From: Bacteriovorax stolpii | Lineage (GTDB): Bacteria > Bdellovibrionota > Bacteriovoracia > Bacteriovoracales > Bacteriovoracaceae | NCBI GenBank assembly: GCA_945860895.1 | Contig: CAMASK010000022.1 | Location: 1-39,489, forward strand | Reading direction: 5' to 3' | Length of the DNA stretch: 39,489 nucleotides | Shown here: positions 15,993-24,159 of the stretch, in pieces | Numbering within the stretch: the stretch's first letter is position 1 | Layout: each line of letters starts with the position of its first letter | Program-made: the position numbers and the translations under genes | The notes under the pieces: generated by a model | Told to the model about the DNA's origin: nothing | Databases searched by the model: none | The model's input: only the letters and a program-made list of their open reading frames with translations

Positions 15993-17003
15993 TTAGATTT
16001 TACTCACTCCCCCCTGGTCTAACCACAAAATAGTGTTTTGAGCGGTATTTTTCTTTCTCACTTCAAAATAAAGATTTTGGTCTTCTTTTGAATCAATTTG
16101 AGTGTAAGCGAGGATGTCTCCATCCCTGACACTGTCATTTTTCTTAACTTTAATGTCCATCTTACCCAATAAAACTGTTCTGAGGTCATTTCCATGGTCA
16201 ATCAAAACAACCTGGCCATAACTCGCAAGATCACCAGCAAAAACAACTTTCCCCTCACCTACAGCTTTTACTGGTTGAATTGAATTGTATTTGAAAGTCA
16301 CTCCCTTAGGACTAGAAGTTGCTGCCTTATAATCTTCTACAGGATTTCTGAAAATTCTATCCGGTTTAATTTCAACTATAGGTGCTTGGCTGAAAGCTTT
16401 TTTCACAGCATTAACTTTCTTAATGAGCTTTTGTTTTTCAAAATTCGATTCTGCCATTTTTTTATTGTGAACTTTGGCAAGATATAGCTCCATTGCTACT
16501 TTTTTGCGCGTTTCAAGTTCTCGAATGACTTGGGCAAGCTCTTCTTCATTGGTTTTTAATGTCGAAAGCTTAGAGTCAAATTCAGTAACTTTATTTTCGA
16601 ATGAAATCAATTCGATTTCTTTATTTTTTAATTTGAGTTGAGCTTGCTTTAAAAGCTCTAAATGAATTTTTTTCTGCCAAGCCTCAGTGCCTTCATTCTC
16701 GCTTTCAATTAAAAAACTTTGGAAAATTTTACGGTTGTCATTTTGGGCCCGTCTCACCTGAGTATGAATTTCGGCCAACCTTTCTTTGTAGAGCTTAATA
16801 TCGTCTTCAAATTGCTTAATTTGTTCAACACTAGATATATAAAGATTATTCTTACTACCAATTTCTTTTTCTAAACTAGAAAGCCTTGCCCCAAGTTCCA
16901 TGGCTTCCGAACGATAACGTGCAAGCTCATCTCCAGATTTGCCCTTGATGGCAGCTGGAGCATTGAATGCAATAGTGAAACCAAGAAGAATTAAAATCTT
17001 CAT
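15993..17003 (-). CDS. envC: EnvC-like divisome activator with degenerate LytM domain
   Basis: Periplasmic coiled-coil protein of 336 residues. A signal peptide (MKILILLGFTIAFNAPAA) leads into a long coiled coil at about 25-200 and a C-terminal M23/LytM fold at about 235-335. The zinc site is lost: the usual HxxxD and HxH are absent (the end of the fold reads NLYFEV), as in EnvC, which activates amidases rather than cutting peptidoglycan. It directly follows ftsX, and FtsEX is the known partner that opens EnvC at the septum. I chose the ATG at 17003, which overlaps the ftsX stop (ATGA) and starts the signal peptide directly; an in-frame ATG five codons upstream is less likely. Confidence 0.88.
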   Translation of the reverse strand: MKILILLGFTIAFNAPAAIKGKSGDELARYRSEAMELGARLSSLEKEIGSKNNLYISSVEQIKQFEDDIKLYKERLAEIHTQVRRAQNDNRKIFQSFLIESENEGTEAWQKKIHLELLKQAQLKLKNKEIELISFENKVTEFDSKLSTLKTNEEELAQVIRELETRKKVAMELYLAKVHNKKMAESNFEKQKLIKKVNAVKKAFSQAPIVEIKPDRIFRNPVEDYKAATSSPKGVTFKYNSIQPVKAVGEGKVVFAGDLASYGQVVLIDHGNDLRTVLLGKMDIKVKKNDSVRDGDILAYTQIDSKEDQNLYFEVRKKNTAQNTILWLDQGGVSKI

Positions 17004-17800
17004 AGAGTTGGTTTCCATCTCCAGTCTTGCATTGAGAAAGTCCAGAAAACTGAAAAGATCATCAGTAATAAAACTGTATCAAAGAATTTCAAAGTTCCGT
17101 TTAGTAAAGCCATAGCAATGAAAGAAATTACAACAATAGACAATCCAACAGCGATTGTTTTTGCGGCAACTAATTTTTTTCTTTGAAATTTCTCAATCAA
17201 ATATGAACGAGAACGAAACACGTCATAACAAAGCCAGTAACTGACAATCCATAAGAGAGCAAGGATACCAATAATACCCCAGTCTCCCGCCTTTCCAATA
17301 AATTTATAAAAAGGATGCGACTTCATCACACTTGTGACTTCAGGATATTTTACATTTGTTGCGGTTAAATGGTCTTGACCGCCGTATTTCACGACTTGGG
17401 ATCTCACAAAATCCAGGCTTTCTTGAGAGAGTGTAGGATTAAGAGCAATTCTTAAGGATTTAAAATTCATCAGGTCTGAGCTTACTTGGTAGTCGGAACC
17501 TAGAGAACTGACTAATTGAGAAAGCTTTCCACGACTTTCATCAGAATTACGGTCTTGTACACTCAAGACCCCAGGCAAGCGGGAGATGATGGCCCTTAAC
17601 TTTACTATATCTACATTCTCATCCATGACGGCCACAAAGTATGGATTCACAATTTTTTCAGGGGAAATTTTCTCCACCATGTTAAAGATCCATGGCCTAT
17701 GAGTCAGACTAAATGCAAGCAAGCAGGAAAATAAAAGAAAACTAAATCCACGAATGAATGAATCACCCAAAGTTTTAAAAAATTCTGTTAGATAAAACAT
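17000..17800 (-). CDS. ftsX: Cell division protein FtsX
   Basis: Membrane subunit of the FtsEX complex, 266 residues. Topology fits FtsX: first membrane helix about 17-34, a periplasmic domain about 35-165, then three helices at about 170-192, 207-228 and 234-252. The periplasmic domain (VAVMDENVDIVKLRAIISRL, then YGGQDHL) is where FtsX contacts EnvC-type partners, and that partner gene follows directly. The sequence is divergent from Escherichia coli FtsX, so the call rests on topology plus the ftsE-ftsX-envC order. It overlaps the ftsE end by 13 bases. Confidence 0.88.
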   Translation of the reverse strand: MFYLTEFFKTLGDSFIRGFSFLLFSCLLAFSLTHRPWIFNMVEKISPEKIVNPYFVAVMDENVDIVKLRAIISRLPGVLSVQDRNSDESRGKLSQLVSSLGSDYQVSSDLMNFKSLRIALNPTLSQESLDFVRSQVVKYGGQDHLTATNVKYPEVTSVMKSHPFYKFIGKAGDWGIIGILALLWIVSYWLCYDVFRSRSYLIEKFQRKKLVAAKTIAVGLSIVVISFIAMALLNGTLKFFDTVLLLMIFSVFWTFSMQDWRWKPTL

Positions 17801-18489
17801 GCATGCCCCGAATAGACTAATCGGCCCTGATCAAGATGAGCAATCTTTCCAGGGAACTGTTTAATAAGTTCTTTATTATGTGTGGCCCAAACTAAAGTCA
17901 GACCTTTTTTATGATTTAAATGATTTAAAACTTCGAAAAGTCGGTAAGAACTTTCTTTATCAAGTGAAGCTGTAGGCTCATCGGCCAGAAGAGCTGTAGG
18001 CTTGCAAAGGAGTGCTCGAATCATCGCGACTTTTTGTTTAAGTCCACCGTTACAATCTTCGATTTTCTTATTGAGATGATCATACACACTCAAAAGACGC
18101 GCCAGATCTTCCATTTCTTTATAAAAATCATTTTTACTTGAATAAAGTGAAGAGTCATAGGCCATGAACATATTGTCTTCGCAGCTCTTTCTTTGAATGA
18201 GTCTAAGGTCCTGAAAAACAGAAGAAACAAAATGTTTCGATGAGCGCTGATGAGCAAGGATAGCCTTGCCCGAACTGGGTTCAAGATGGCCCCCGAGTAC
18301 ACTTAAAAGTGTTGTCTTTCCGGCACCAGATGAACCAGTGACAAAAAGAATTTCACCTGGATAGATCGTAAGCTGAACAGACTTTAAGACCCGATTAGGG
18401 CCATAATCCACGGATAAATTATCCAGATGAAACAAATAATTCTGTTGCTTTGAACCAACCGCTTGTTGGGGAGTACGACCGGTTAACAT
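17788..18489 (-). CDS. ftsE: Cell division ATP-binding protein FtsE
   Basis: ABC-type ATPase that drives FtsX, 233 residues. Walker A is GSSGAGKTT (52-60), the Q-loop Gln is Q93, Walker B is ALLADE (166-171) followed by PTASLD, and the H-loop His is H204. The signature motif, usually LSGGQ/E, reads CNGGLKQ (146-152), with Asn in place of the Ser that contacts ATP. The first 18 residues are an extra hydrophilic N-terminus. I use the ATG at 18489, preceded by GAAGGCGG, instead of an in-frame TTG six codons upstream. It is the first gene of the seven-gene operon running down to 10734. Confidence 0.88.
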   Translation of the reverse strand: MLTGRTPQQAVGSKQQNYLFHLDNLSVDYGPNRVLKSVQLTIYPGEILFVTGSSGAGKTTLLSVLGGHLEPSSGKAILAHQRSSKHFVSSVFQDLRLIQRKSCEDNMFMAYDSSLYSSKNDFYKEMEDLARLLSVYDHLNKKIEDCNGGLKQKVAMIRALLCKPTALLADEPTASLDKESSYRLFEVLNHLNHKKGLTLVWATHNKELIKQFPGKIAHLDQGRLVYSGHACFI

Positions 18490-18548
18490 CCTTGAAACCG
18501 CCTTCAAATTAAAAGATCCATCTTAGATCTATTGGTCATGTTGCAAAC

Positions 18549-18578
18549 ATTGTACCGAGAGTTAAATAAGAAAGTAAA
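18549..18578 (-). promoter_or_regulatory. Probable promoter of the ftsE operon
   Basis: Minus strand -35 TTTACT (18578-18573), 18-base spacer, -10 TACAAT (18554-18549), about 60 bases before the ftsE ATG. The -10 box is preceded by CTCTCGG, as at the nupC promoter. The -35 box matches consensus at four positions. Confidence 0.45.
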
Positions 18579-18608
18579 GGTAATGAGTCAGCCACTAATC
18601 CGACAAAT

Positions 18609-20036
18609 TTACTCAGTAATTATCCCTTCCTGTTTCAATAATTCATACGCCGAATCCGAACAATAAACATTGGGGACAAAATTAAATTTAGTTTGAAGAC
18701 CACTAATGATGGAATTTTCCACATCGCCTAATAGTTTAACTTCGCCATTATCCATCATGATTTTAGCTGGATCTCTTTCAAGTAATAAATTTTCATTTGT
18801 TTTAGTTTTCACTAATTTTTTACGTGATTTCACAAAAATAATATTTTTCTTTGGTAAATCTTCTACAATCCAATCGCTATCAGTGCCTTTCTTTTTCAGA
18901 ATTTCTTTAATTTCTTTAATTTTCTCTTCAGCTCGCTTAACAATTTTTTCGTAAACATGATCTTCATCCTGACTCAATATTCTTTGGTGAAATTCTTCAC
19001 AACGAATAGTCCGTGGAGCTTTTCCAAACAATAAACAATGGGCTAAATCTTTCATGCGAGGATTTTTATCCAGAGATCCATTTGAGTAATTCAAGTGAAC
19101 CTGTTGCATAAAATATTGATCGTTAAAGGTATAAAATTGTTCCGGATTATGAGCAATCATATCCATCAATTGTGAGTAGGTATAAATTTTTCCTTTCTCA
19201 AGCAGATGAAAACATAGCTCTTCTGCTATGGCATCAAAGCGTGCTCCACGAGCTGAACGAACGACTTGAGAATACCAGGCAAATCGGGCCATCAAAAAAT
19301 CTTCCACAGCGTGAAGTGCATTGTGGTTGAAGGCAACAATCTCATGACCGTTTACCGTGGCCACTTTAAAGTGATGAAGCAGATAATCTCGATCGTATGT
19401 TCCATACTTAATGCCGGAATAGTGAGCATCACGCAAAAGATAATCCATGCGATCGCAATCCACTTCAGAATGAAGAATCTGGTTTGCGAGAATGGATGAA
19501 TCGTTTCCTTTTACTAAATTAGAAATCTTTTGAGCATCTAGACGATATTTTTTCAAAATGAAAGTAATACCACCCGGGTAATCAGTATTTTTAATAATGT
19601 ATGAACCAAGATGTTCGTGATCATCAGGGTGACCTTTGCCACCTTTCTCGTTAGTCGTTTCACCGTAACGAATGTAGGACATCTCAGTGGTATGTGAGAA
19701 CATGAATGTTCCCAGATCATGGAGTAAAGCCGCTAAACGAATACTTTGATGAAAAGCTTTTTGCGGCGATTGAACTTTGTCATCAAACAAATCCTGCTCA
19801 TGAACTCCTCGACCTAGACGCTGAAGTATTTTATGAGCATTAAACATTACTCCTATTGAGTGACCATAGCGAGAATGCTCAGCTCCTGGAAAAGTATAAA
19901 AGGTAAAACCTAATTGTTTGATCCAGCGAAGTCTTTGATAGAAAGGAGTATGGATAATTTCCCACTCAAGATTAGTTAAGTGAATGAAACCATATAATGG
20001 ATCAAAGATTATTTTGTTTTTTGAAATCACTTCCAT
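18609..20036 (-). CDS. HD-domain phosphohydrolase, dNTPase/SAMHD1-like
   Basis: A 475-residue cytosolic protein of the HD superfamily, resembling the SAMHD1/dGTPase-like branch: it begins with IIFDPLYGFIHLTNLEWEII, typical of that branch (substrate contacts near HTPFYQRLRWIKQLG). Metal ligands appear as H59 in SRYGHSIGV, H106-D107 in ALLHDLGTFMFSH, and the Asp in SEVDCDRMDYLLRDA. The last 150 residues are helical and Lys-rich. Family members hydrolyse dNTPs or related nucleotides; the true substrate here is unknown. An AGGA site precedes the ATG. It follows the 70-residue gene, with a hairpin terminator between them, so expression may depend on read-through. Confidence 0.85.
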   Translation of the reverse strand: MEVISKNKIIFDPLYGFIHLTNLEWEIIHTPFYQRLRWIKQLGFTFYTFPGAEHSRYGHSIGVMFNAHKILQRLGRGVHEQDLFDDKVQSPQKAFHQSIRLAALLHDLGTFMFSHTTEMSYIRYGETTNEKGGKGHPDDHEHLGSYIIKNTDYPGGITFILKKYRLDAQKISNLVKGNDSSILANQILHSEVDCDRMDYLLRDAHYSGIKYGTYDRDYLLHHFKVATVNGHEIVAFNHNALHAVEDFLMARFAWYSQVVRSARGARFDAIAEELCFHLLEKGKIYTYSQLMDMIAHNPEQFYTFNDQYFMQQVHLNYSNGSLDKNPRMKDLAHCLLFGKAPRTIRCEEFHQRILSQDEDHVYEKIVKRAEEKIKEIKEILKKKGTDSDWIVEDLPKKNIIFVKSRKKLVKTKTNENLLLERDPAKIMMDNGEVKLLGDVENSIISGLQTKFNFVPNVYCSDSAYELLKQEGIITE

Positions 20037-20052
20037 GTGTTCCTATCAAAAT

Positions 20053-20087
20053 TCAAAAGGGGCCCAAACCATGAGCCCCTCTTTTGA
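20053..20087 (-). terminator. Intergenic hairpin terminator, possibly partial
   Basis: TTCAAAAGGGGC (20053-20064) pairs with GCCCC-TC-TTTTGAA (20074-20087) around a short loop: about 12 bp with one 2-base bulge and a strong GC core. On the minus strand it follows the 70-residue gene and is followed by broken T runs, so it could end that transcript or reduce transcription into the HD gene. On the plus strand it is followed by seven T's, but no plus-strand gene needs it. Confidence 0.6.
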
Positions 20088-20100
20088 AATCATTTTTTTA

Positions 20101-20313
20101 TTAATGAAGAGTAGCTGATTTTCTCTTACCTTTACGAGCTTTAACAACTTTACTAATGGCATAATCCATCATCATAAAGGCTTCACGACGTAGACCATTT
20201 TCATGGATGTAGCGGTAAAAGTTTTCAATATCGCCGTTAGTTCTGAAGTTTTTGATGGTCATTACTTCAGGTGCCACACCGGCTTTTTCATCAAGATTTA
20301 CTATTTTAGACAT
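20101..20313 (-). CDS. Small basic-tailed protein, 70 residues, unknown
   Basis: A 70-residue protein with a mixed N-terminal half (IVNLDEKAGVAPEVMTIKNF), a predicted helix FYRYIHENGLRREAFMMMDYAI and a very basic tail (KVVKARKGKRKSATLH) that could bind nucleic acid or acidic partners. It has its own signals: promoter at 20339-20367, an AGGAG ribosome site five bases before the ATG, and a hairpin terminator after the stop. That makes it a real, separately expressed gene despite its size. It lies just downstream of the GAFTGA-less regulator. I recognise no family. Confidence 0.8.
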   Translation of the reverse strand: MSKIVNLDEKAGVAPEVMTIKNFRTNGDIENFYRYIHENGLRREAFMMMDYAISKVVKARKGKRKSATLH

Positions 20314-20338
20314 ATGTACTCCTATAGGATTCGCAGTT

Positions 20339-20367
20339 ATTTTACTTTCATCAACTCAACTCTTCAA
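20339..20367 (-). promoter_or_regulatory. Promoter of the 70-residue protein gene
   Basis: Minus strand -35 TTGAAG (20367-20362), 17-base spacer, -10 TAAAAT (20344-20339), with five of six -10 matches, about 25 bases before the ATG. It lies in the 60-base gap after the regulator gene. Confidence 0.5.
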
Positions 20368-20373
20368 CAATTC

Positions 20374-21864
20374 TTATTGCTGTTCACGAGCTTCGATCAT
20401 TCCGTAGCTGTGAAGCTTGTTGTACAAAGTCTTCACTGTAATTCCAAGCGCTTTAGCAGCTCTTGTTTTATTCCCTTGCAAGTGACCAAGAGTGTCAACA
20501 ATATGTTTCTTTTCAAGATCAAACAATGTGAACTCTTCGTATTTAGCTGGAGCTTCTACTTTTTCAACTTTTACTTCTTGAGCGAACTCAGGAAGGTGAC
20601 TTGCTTCAATGTATTGCCCATCAGTCAGGATATAGGTGCGCTCCATTACGTTTTTCAATTCGTGAGCATTTCCTTGCCAGTAGTATGAAGTCAATTTTTC
20701 AATAGCGCCTGAAGTTAACACTTTCGGCTGAGATTTACCCTGGTTAAGGAAGAATTCTGCCATAACTCTTACATCATCCTGACGCTCACGAAGAGCTGGG
20801 ATACGAAGAGCGATTGTATTTAAACGGTAGAACAATTCTTCTTTAAATTTACCTTCTTCTACCAGTTTCTTAAGCTCAACTTTTGAAGTTGCGATCATAC
20901 GGATGTTAAGTGCAATCTTCTCGTCAGTATCAACAGTGATCATTTCACCAGCAACCAAAGCGCGAAGCAATTTGACCTGGATATGATTAGTCGTGTTTGC
21001 GATATCATCAATAATTAGTGTTCCGCCATTTGCTTGGACCATTAAGCCTTTTGAGCTGAAAAGTTCGCGATCAAGTTGAACTTCATTAAGAGCAGAACAA
21101 GAAGCTACAACACATCCGCCTTTGCGGCCTGACCAGTTATGGATTTTCTTAGAAAGAATTTTTTTACCAACACCATGAGCACCTTCTAAAAGGATTGGGA
21201 AATCTTGAGAAGCAATTTTCTTAGCTGTTTGTACAACTTCCAAGAAGTTTTTAGAAAGACCGATCATCTGAGAATTATCTTCAAAACCTTTAGAGATTTG
21301 AATTTCAACACGGCTTGAAAGTTCTTTTTCTTTAGCTTCGATTTTTGACATCAATTCGCGGTTAAGATTTTTCGCCATTAAGAAAAGGTGCATATTACGA
21401 ATTGGCGACTTAAGTTGAGATAGGATGTCGTTAATTACAGCAACATCATTATCGTTAAACGATCTATCCTTTTTAGCTGATTGAACATTGATGGTACCGA
21501 TTACAGAACCATCAACCATTACCGGAACACAAAGTTCAGCTTCTACTACTTCATCACGAATACCAGTTGAAGCGATTGGATCACGCTTAACTGAGTTTGA
21601 GTAGTAAGCTCTTTTGTTACGGGCCACATATCCTGAAAGACCTAAGCCTTTGTTTAAAAGTTTGGCAGAAGAAAGTGCTTGACCATTTACTGATAGAAGA
21701 CGAGTACAACCATCTGAAAGAACTTCGAAACCTAGAACTTTATGCTCTTGCATAAGGTCTTGTACAAAGCCTGAAAGCTTGGCGAAAAAAATCACTTCAT
21801 CCAGATTTGATAAAAGAACTGTTGAAAGAGTAGCTAGTTCATTGTGGTTTGAAGCTGTTTTCAT
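20374..21864 (-). CDS. GAF / NtrC-type AAA+ / Fis-HTH regulator lacking the GAFTGA loop
   Basis: A 496-residue regulator. Residues 20-160 are a GAF-like sensor domain (ELCVPVMVDGSVIGTINVQSA), 165-190 a coiled linker, 200-430 the AAA+ domain and 452-490 a Fis-type helix-turn-helix (NKTRAAKALGITVKTLYNKL). Walker A is GAHGVGKK (228-235), Walker B GGTLIIDD (280-287), and the arginine-finger region is LFYRLNTIALRIPALRER. Between ELF (267-269) and NGGTL (279-283), where sigma-54 activators carry the GAFTGA loop, only nine residues remain (SSKGLMVQA) and the motif is absent. It therefore probably does not remodel sigma-54 polymerase, and may act like TyrR on sigma-70 or as a plain DNA-binding sensor. 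A strong AAGGGG site precedes the ATG. Confidence 0.88.
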   Translation of the reverse strand: MKTASNHNELATLSTVLLSNLDEVIFFAKLSGFVQDLMQEHKVLGFEVLSDGCTRLLSVNGQALSSAKLLNKGLGLSGYVARNKRAYYSNSVKRDPIASTGIRDEVVEAELCVPVMVDGSVIGTINVQSAKKDRSFNDNDVAVINDILSQLKSPIRNMHLFLMAKNLNRELMSKIEAKEKELSSRVEIQISKGFEDNSQMIGLSKNFLEVVQTAKKIASQDFPILLEGAHGVGKKILSKKIHNWSGRKGGCVVASCSALNEVQLDRELFSSKGLMVQANGGTLIIDDIANTTNHIQVKLLRALVAGEMITVDTDEKIALNIRMIATSKVELKKLVEEGKFKEELFYRLNTIALRIPALRERQDDVRVMAEFFLNQGKSQPKVLTSGAIEKLTSYYWQGNAHELKNVMERTYILTDGQYIEASHLPEFAQEVKVEKVEAPAKYEEFTLFDLEKKHIVDTLGHLQGNKTRAAKALGITVKTLYNKLHSYGMIEAREQQ

Positions 21865-21926
21865 GTTGTCCCCTTTACACGTTTACAAAAGTTTGTTTAA
21901 TTTTTATACGGTGCGTTATTAGGAAC

Positions 21927-21955
21927 ATATTACAATTTGCCTGAATTTTTTACAA
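21927..21955 (-). promoter_or_regulatory. Promoter of the AAA+ regulator gene
   Basis: Minus strand -35 TTGTAA (21955-21950), 17-base spacer, -10 TAATAT (21932-21927), about 62 bases before the ATG. It suggests transcription separate from the tol operon upstream. The short sequence GGTGCG occurs twice in this gap, on either side of the promoter, and could be a binding site. Confidence 0.45.
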
Positions 21956-22007
21956 GACTAAAATGGTGCGGTGTTTAAATTTTCTTCAAAAATTCAATTA
22001 GATTCAG

Positions 22008-23354
22008 CTAGTTAGTCCATTGAGGAGAAAAGCAGCGGCCAAAATCCTGGGTTAACTGGCCCAGAATCTCCCCATCCCTGTTCATAATGTAAACATCCTG
22101 AACGGCCTTATTCTGGGAAATGATCCGTTTGCTAGTAAAAACAATGAATTCGCCGTCTGGAGAATAGACAGGCTCCTCATTTGAGCCGAAATCTTTCGTC
22201 AAACGAGACAAGTTACTACCGTCAGCAGCGATCCGATACAGATCAAAGGCATTATCCACCCAAGACGAAAAGACAATCTCCTTACCCTCTGGAGAAAAAC
22301 GAGGAGTAGCATTGAATTGACCTACAAATGAAATTCTTTTCACCTCTTTTTCGGTTTCATGAGGATTCATAGTATAGATGTGAGCGCGACCCGAACGGTT
22401 GGAGAGAAAAGTCATTAGAGAGCCATCGCGGTTAATCGAAGGATCTACATCATCAGAATAATGAGAAGTAACTTTTCTCATCTTGCCGCTGGCCAGATGC
22501 ATTTCATAGATATCAGCATTACCACTAAAAGAGAGAGTGAGATAAATGACATCAGAGGAAGCTGTAAAAATGGCACCTGAATTAATCCCAGGTTTTGCCG
22601 AGACAGTAGAGATTGATTTGGTTCTTAGATCATAAACTTTTAAATCGATGTTCTTAATAGTGCGAACTTTATTGCGGGACAATTCTTTATGGGAAGCAAT
22701 TAGTGAAAACATGATTTTTGAATTATCAGGTGCAATTGAAGGAGAAAGAACAATGGAATCAAAGTTAGTGAGTTTTTCAACTCTATTTCCATCAAAATCC
22801 ATAATATAGAGTTCTTTGATGGCATCTTTACCGAATGTTCCACGATCAGAAACAAAAACGATTTTAGCGAGAAAGACCGAAGCTTTCCCTGTGATAGAAC
22901 GATAAATCCCATCGGCTATTTTGTGGGACTCAAGTCTTAAGTTTTTTTTATCAACTTTGACGGTCTTTGTGAAAATTTCCTTTCCCGTTAAAATACTCCA
23001 GACGCGAAATTTAGCTTCAATTCCTCCGAAACGGGAAGACATATAGGAAGCAACAAAATAAGTGACTCCACTCTCTTTCCATTTATCGAGTTGCGGATGA
23101 GTAAAGGAGTCCAGACCTTTTTCGGAATAATCGACATTATTAAATTTGTGCTTATAGAAAACAAAATCGTTTCTAAGAATATCAATCAATTCGGTGCCGA
23201 GTGCTTTTTCGTCGCCACTTAGATTTTTCATTTCAGGGTTATCGATGACAAATTTATCTTTATCCAGACCCGCCTCACCCACAGCGATTACTGCGTCCTG
23301 AGCAAAGCTAGAGAAAGCTAAAAGAACAAAAAATAATGAAATAAAAAATTTCAT
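22008..23354 (-). CDS. tolB: Tol-Pal system protein TolB
   Basis: Periplasmic beta-propeller of the Tol-Pal system, which links inner-membrane TolQRA to outer-membrane Pal and helps constrict the outer membrane at division. Of 448 residues, 1-18 are a signal peptide, about 20-160 the N-terminal alpha/beta domain, and 165-448 a propeller with repeated D-G-x-x-h-x-F-S/T blades (DNSKIMFSL, DGSLMTFLSNRSG, GKEIVFSSW, DGEFIVFTSKR). An AGGAG site lies before the ATG, 8 bases after the tolA-like stop. No Pal gene follows; the next gene is the AAA+ regulator with its own promoter. Confidence 0.94.
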   Translation of the reverse strand: MKFFISLFFVLLAFSSFAQDAVIAVGEAGLDKDKFVIDNPEMKNLSGDEKALGTELIDILRNDFVFYKHKFNNVDYSEKGLDSFTHPQLDKWKESGVTYFVASYMSSRFGGIEAKFRVWSILTGKEIFTKTVKVDKKNLRLESHKIADGIYRSITGKASVFLAKIVFVSDRGTFGKDAIKELYIMDFDGNRVEKLTNFDSIVLSPSIAPDNSKIMFSLIASHKELSRNKVRTIKNIDLKVYDLRTKSISTVSAKPGINSGAIFTASSDVIYLTLSFSGNADIYEMHLASGKMRKVTSHYSDDVDPSINRDGSLMTFLSNRSGRAHIYTMNPHETEKEVKRISFVGQFNATPRFSPEGKEIVFSSWVDNAFDLYRIAADGSNLSRLTKDFGSNEEPVYSPDGEFIVFTSKRIISQNKAVQDVYIMNRDGEILGQLTQDFGRCFSPQWTN

Positions 23355-23361
23355 AAAACTC

Positions 23362-24159
23362 CTAGAGGGGAAATCCTAAAATGATTCCAGACTTGGTTAA
23401 TCTTTGACCAACAACCTCTGAAGGTGCCGGATAGGGAGCAGCGTCTTTTACGGCTTTAATAGCACGAGCATCAAACTCAGACTGTCCGGAAGACTCATAG
23501 ACATTAGTGCTTAGTAATTGCCCGGATGTAGAAAGATAAATTTTAATTCGGCAGCGTAAATTCTTATCTTGCAGATAGGACGGAAGGTTCCAAAAAGGAC
23601 GCACAATTTCCGGCATACCCTGAACATAAGCCGAAAAATCAGAGGTATCACCCGCAGAATAATCACCTACTAAAGCCCCGCCCTTAGATAGACGATTTCC
23701 TTCAAGGATTAAATTATTAATATCTTTATTTTTACCGAATTTCGAACCACGATTCTTTTCTTTAGCTGCAACTTTTTTTTGGGAGTAATCATTAATGAGA
23801 CTTAAAAAAGAGGACTTTTTCTTTTTACCTTCTTCTTCAATCACCAGATCATCTTTTTGTATGATGTCCTCAGATTCGTTATCTTTAGCCTTCACTTCCT
23901 CCACTGCACCTTTGACTTCAGGCTCTGGCTTAATCGCTGCTTCATTCTGCATATCCCTTAATTCCTGAACGGTGAATTTAGGCATGCCAACAACATCCAC
24001 TCGCACTGAAGCGCGGATGATTTCCACATTATCATCGACATTGAAAACTTTCATGATGGCACTTCCGCCAAGATAAGCCAAAAGCACCAGGGCAGCGTGA
24101 GCTCCACATGAGATCAAAAAATTCTTAGTGAAATCCCGATCAGTGGCCGTATTAAACAT
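23362..24159 (-). CDS. tolA: TolA/TonB-like energy-transducing protein
   Basis: Bitopic inner-membrane protein of 265 residues: a single membrane helix at about 14-33, a charged Glu/Lys-rich periplasmic spacer (about 75-150), and a C-terminal TonB/TolA domain (about 180-265) with RCRIKIYLSTSGQLLSTNVYESSGQSEFD-type strands. The linker is shorter than in Escherichia coli TolA and the C-terminal domain is of TonB_C type, so family membership alone does not separate TolA from TonB. The gene order tolQ-tolR-this-tolB makes TolA the likely role. It starts directly after the tolR stop. Confidence 0.87.
   Translation of the reverse strand: MFNTATDRDFTKNFLISCGAHAALVLLAYLGGSAIMKVFNVDDNVEIIRASVRVDVVGMPKFTVQELRDMQNEAAIKPEPEVKGAVEEVKAKDNESEDIIQKDDLVIEEEGKKKKSSFLSLINDYSQKKVAAKEKNRGSKFGKNKDINNLILEGNRLSKGGALVGDYSAGDTSDFSAYVQGMPEIVRPFWNLPSYLQDKNLRCRIKIYLSTSGQLLSTNVYESSGQSEFDARAIKAVKDAAPYPAPSEVVGQRLTKSGIILGFPL

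Noticed and set aside
20203-20688. 161-codon plus-strand frame opposite the 70-residue gene and the regulator
   Set aside because: Composition is hydrophobic and Phe/Ser-rich as expected for the antisense of coding DNA, and it covers two genes with good signals.
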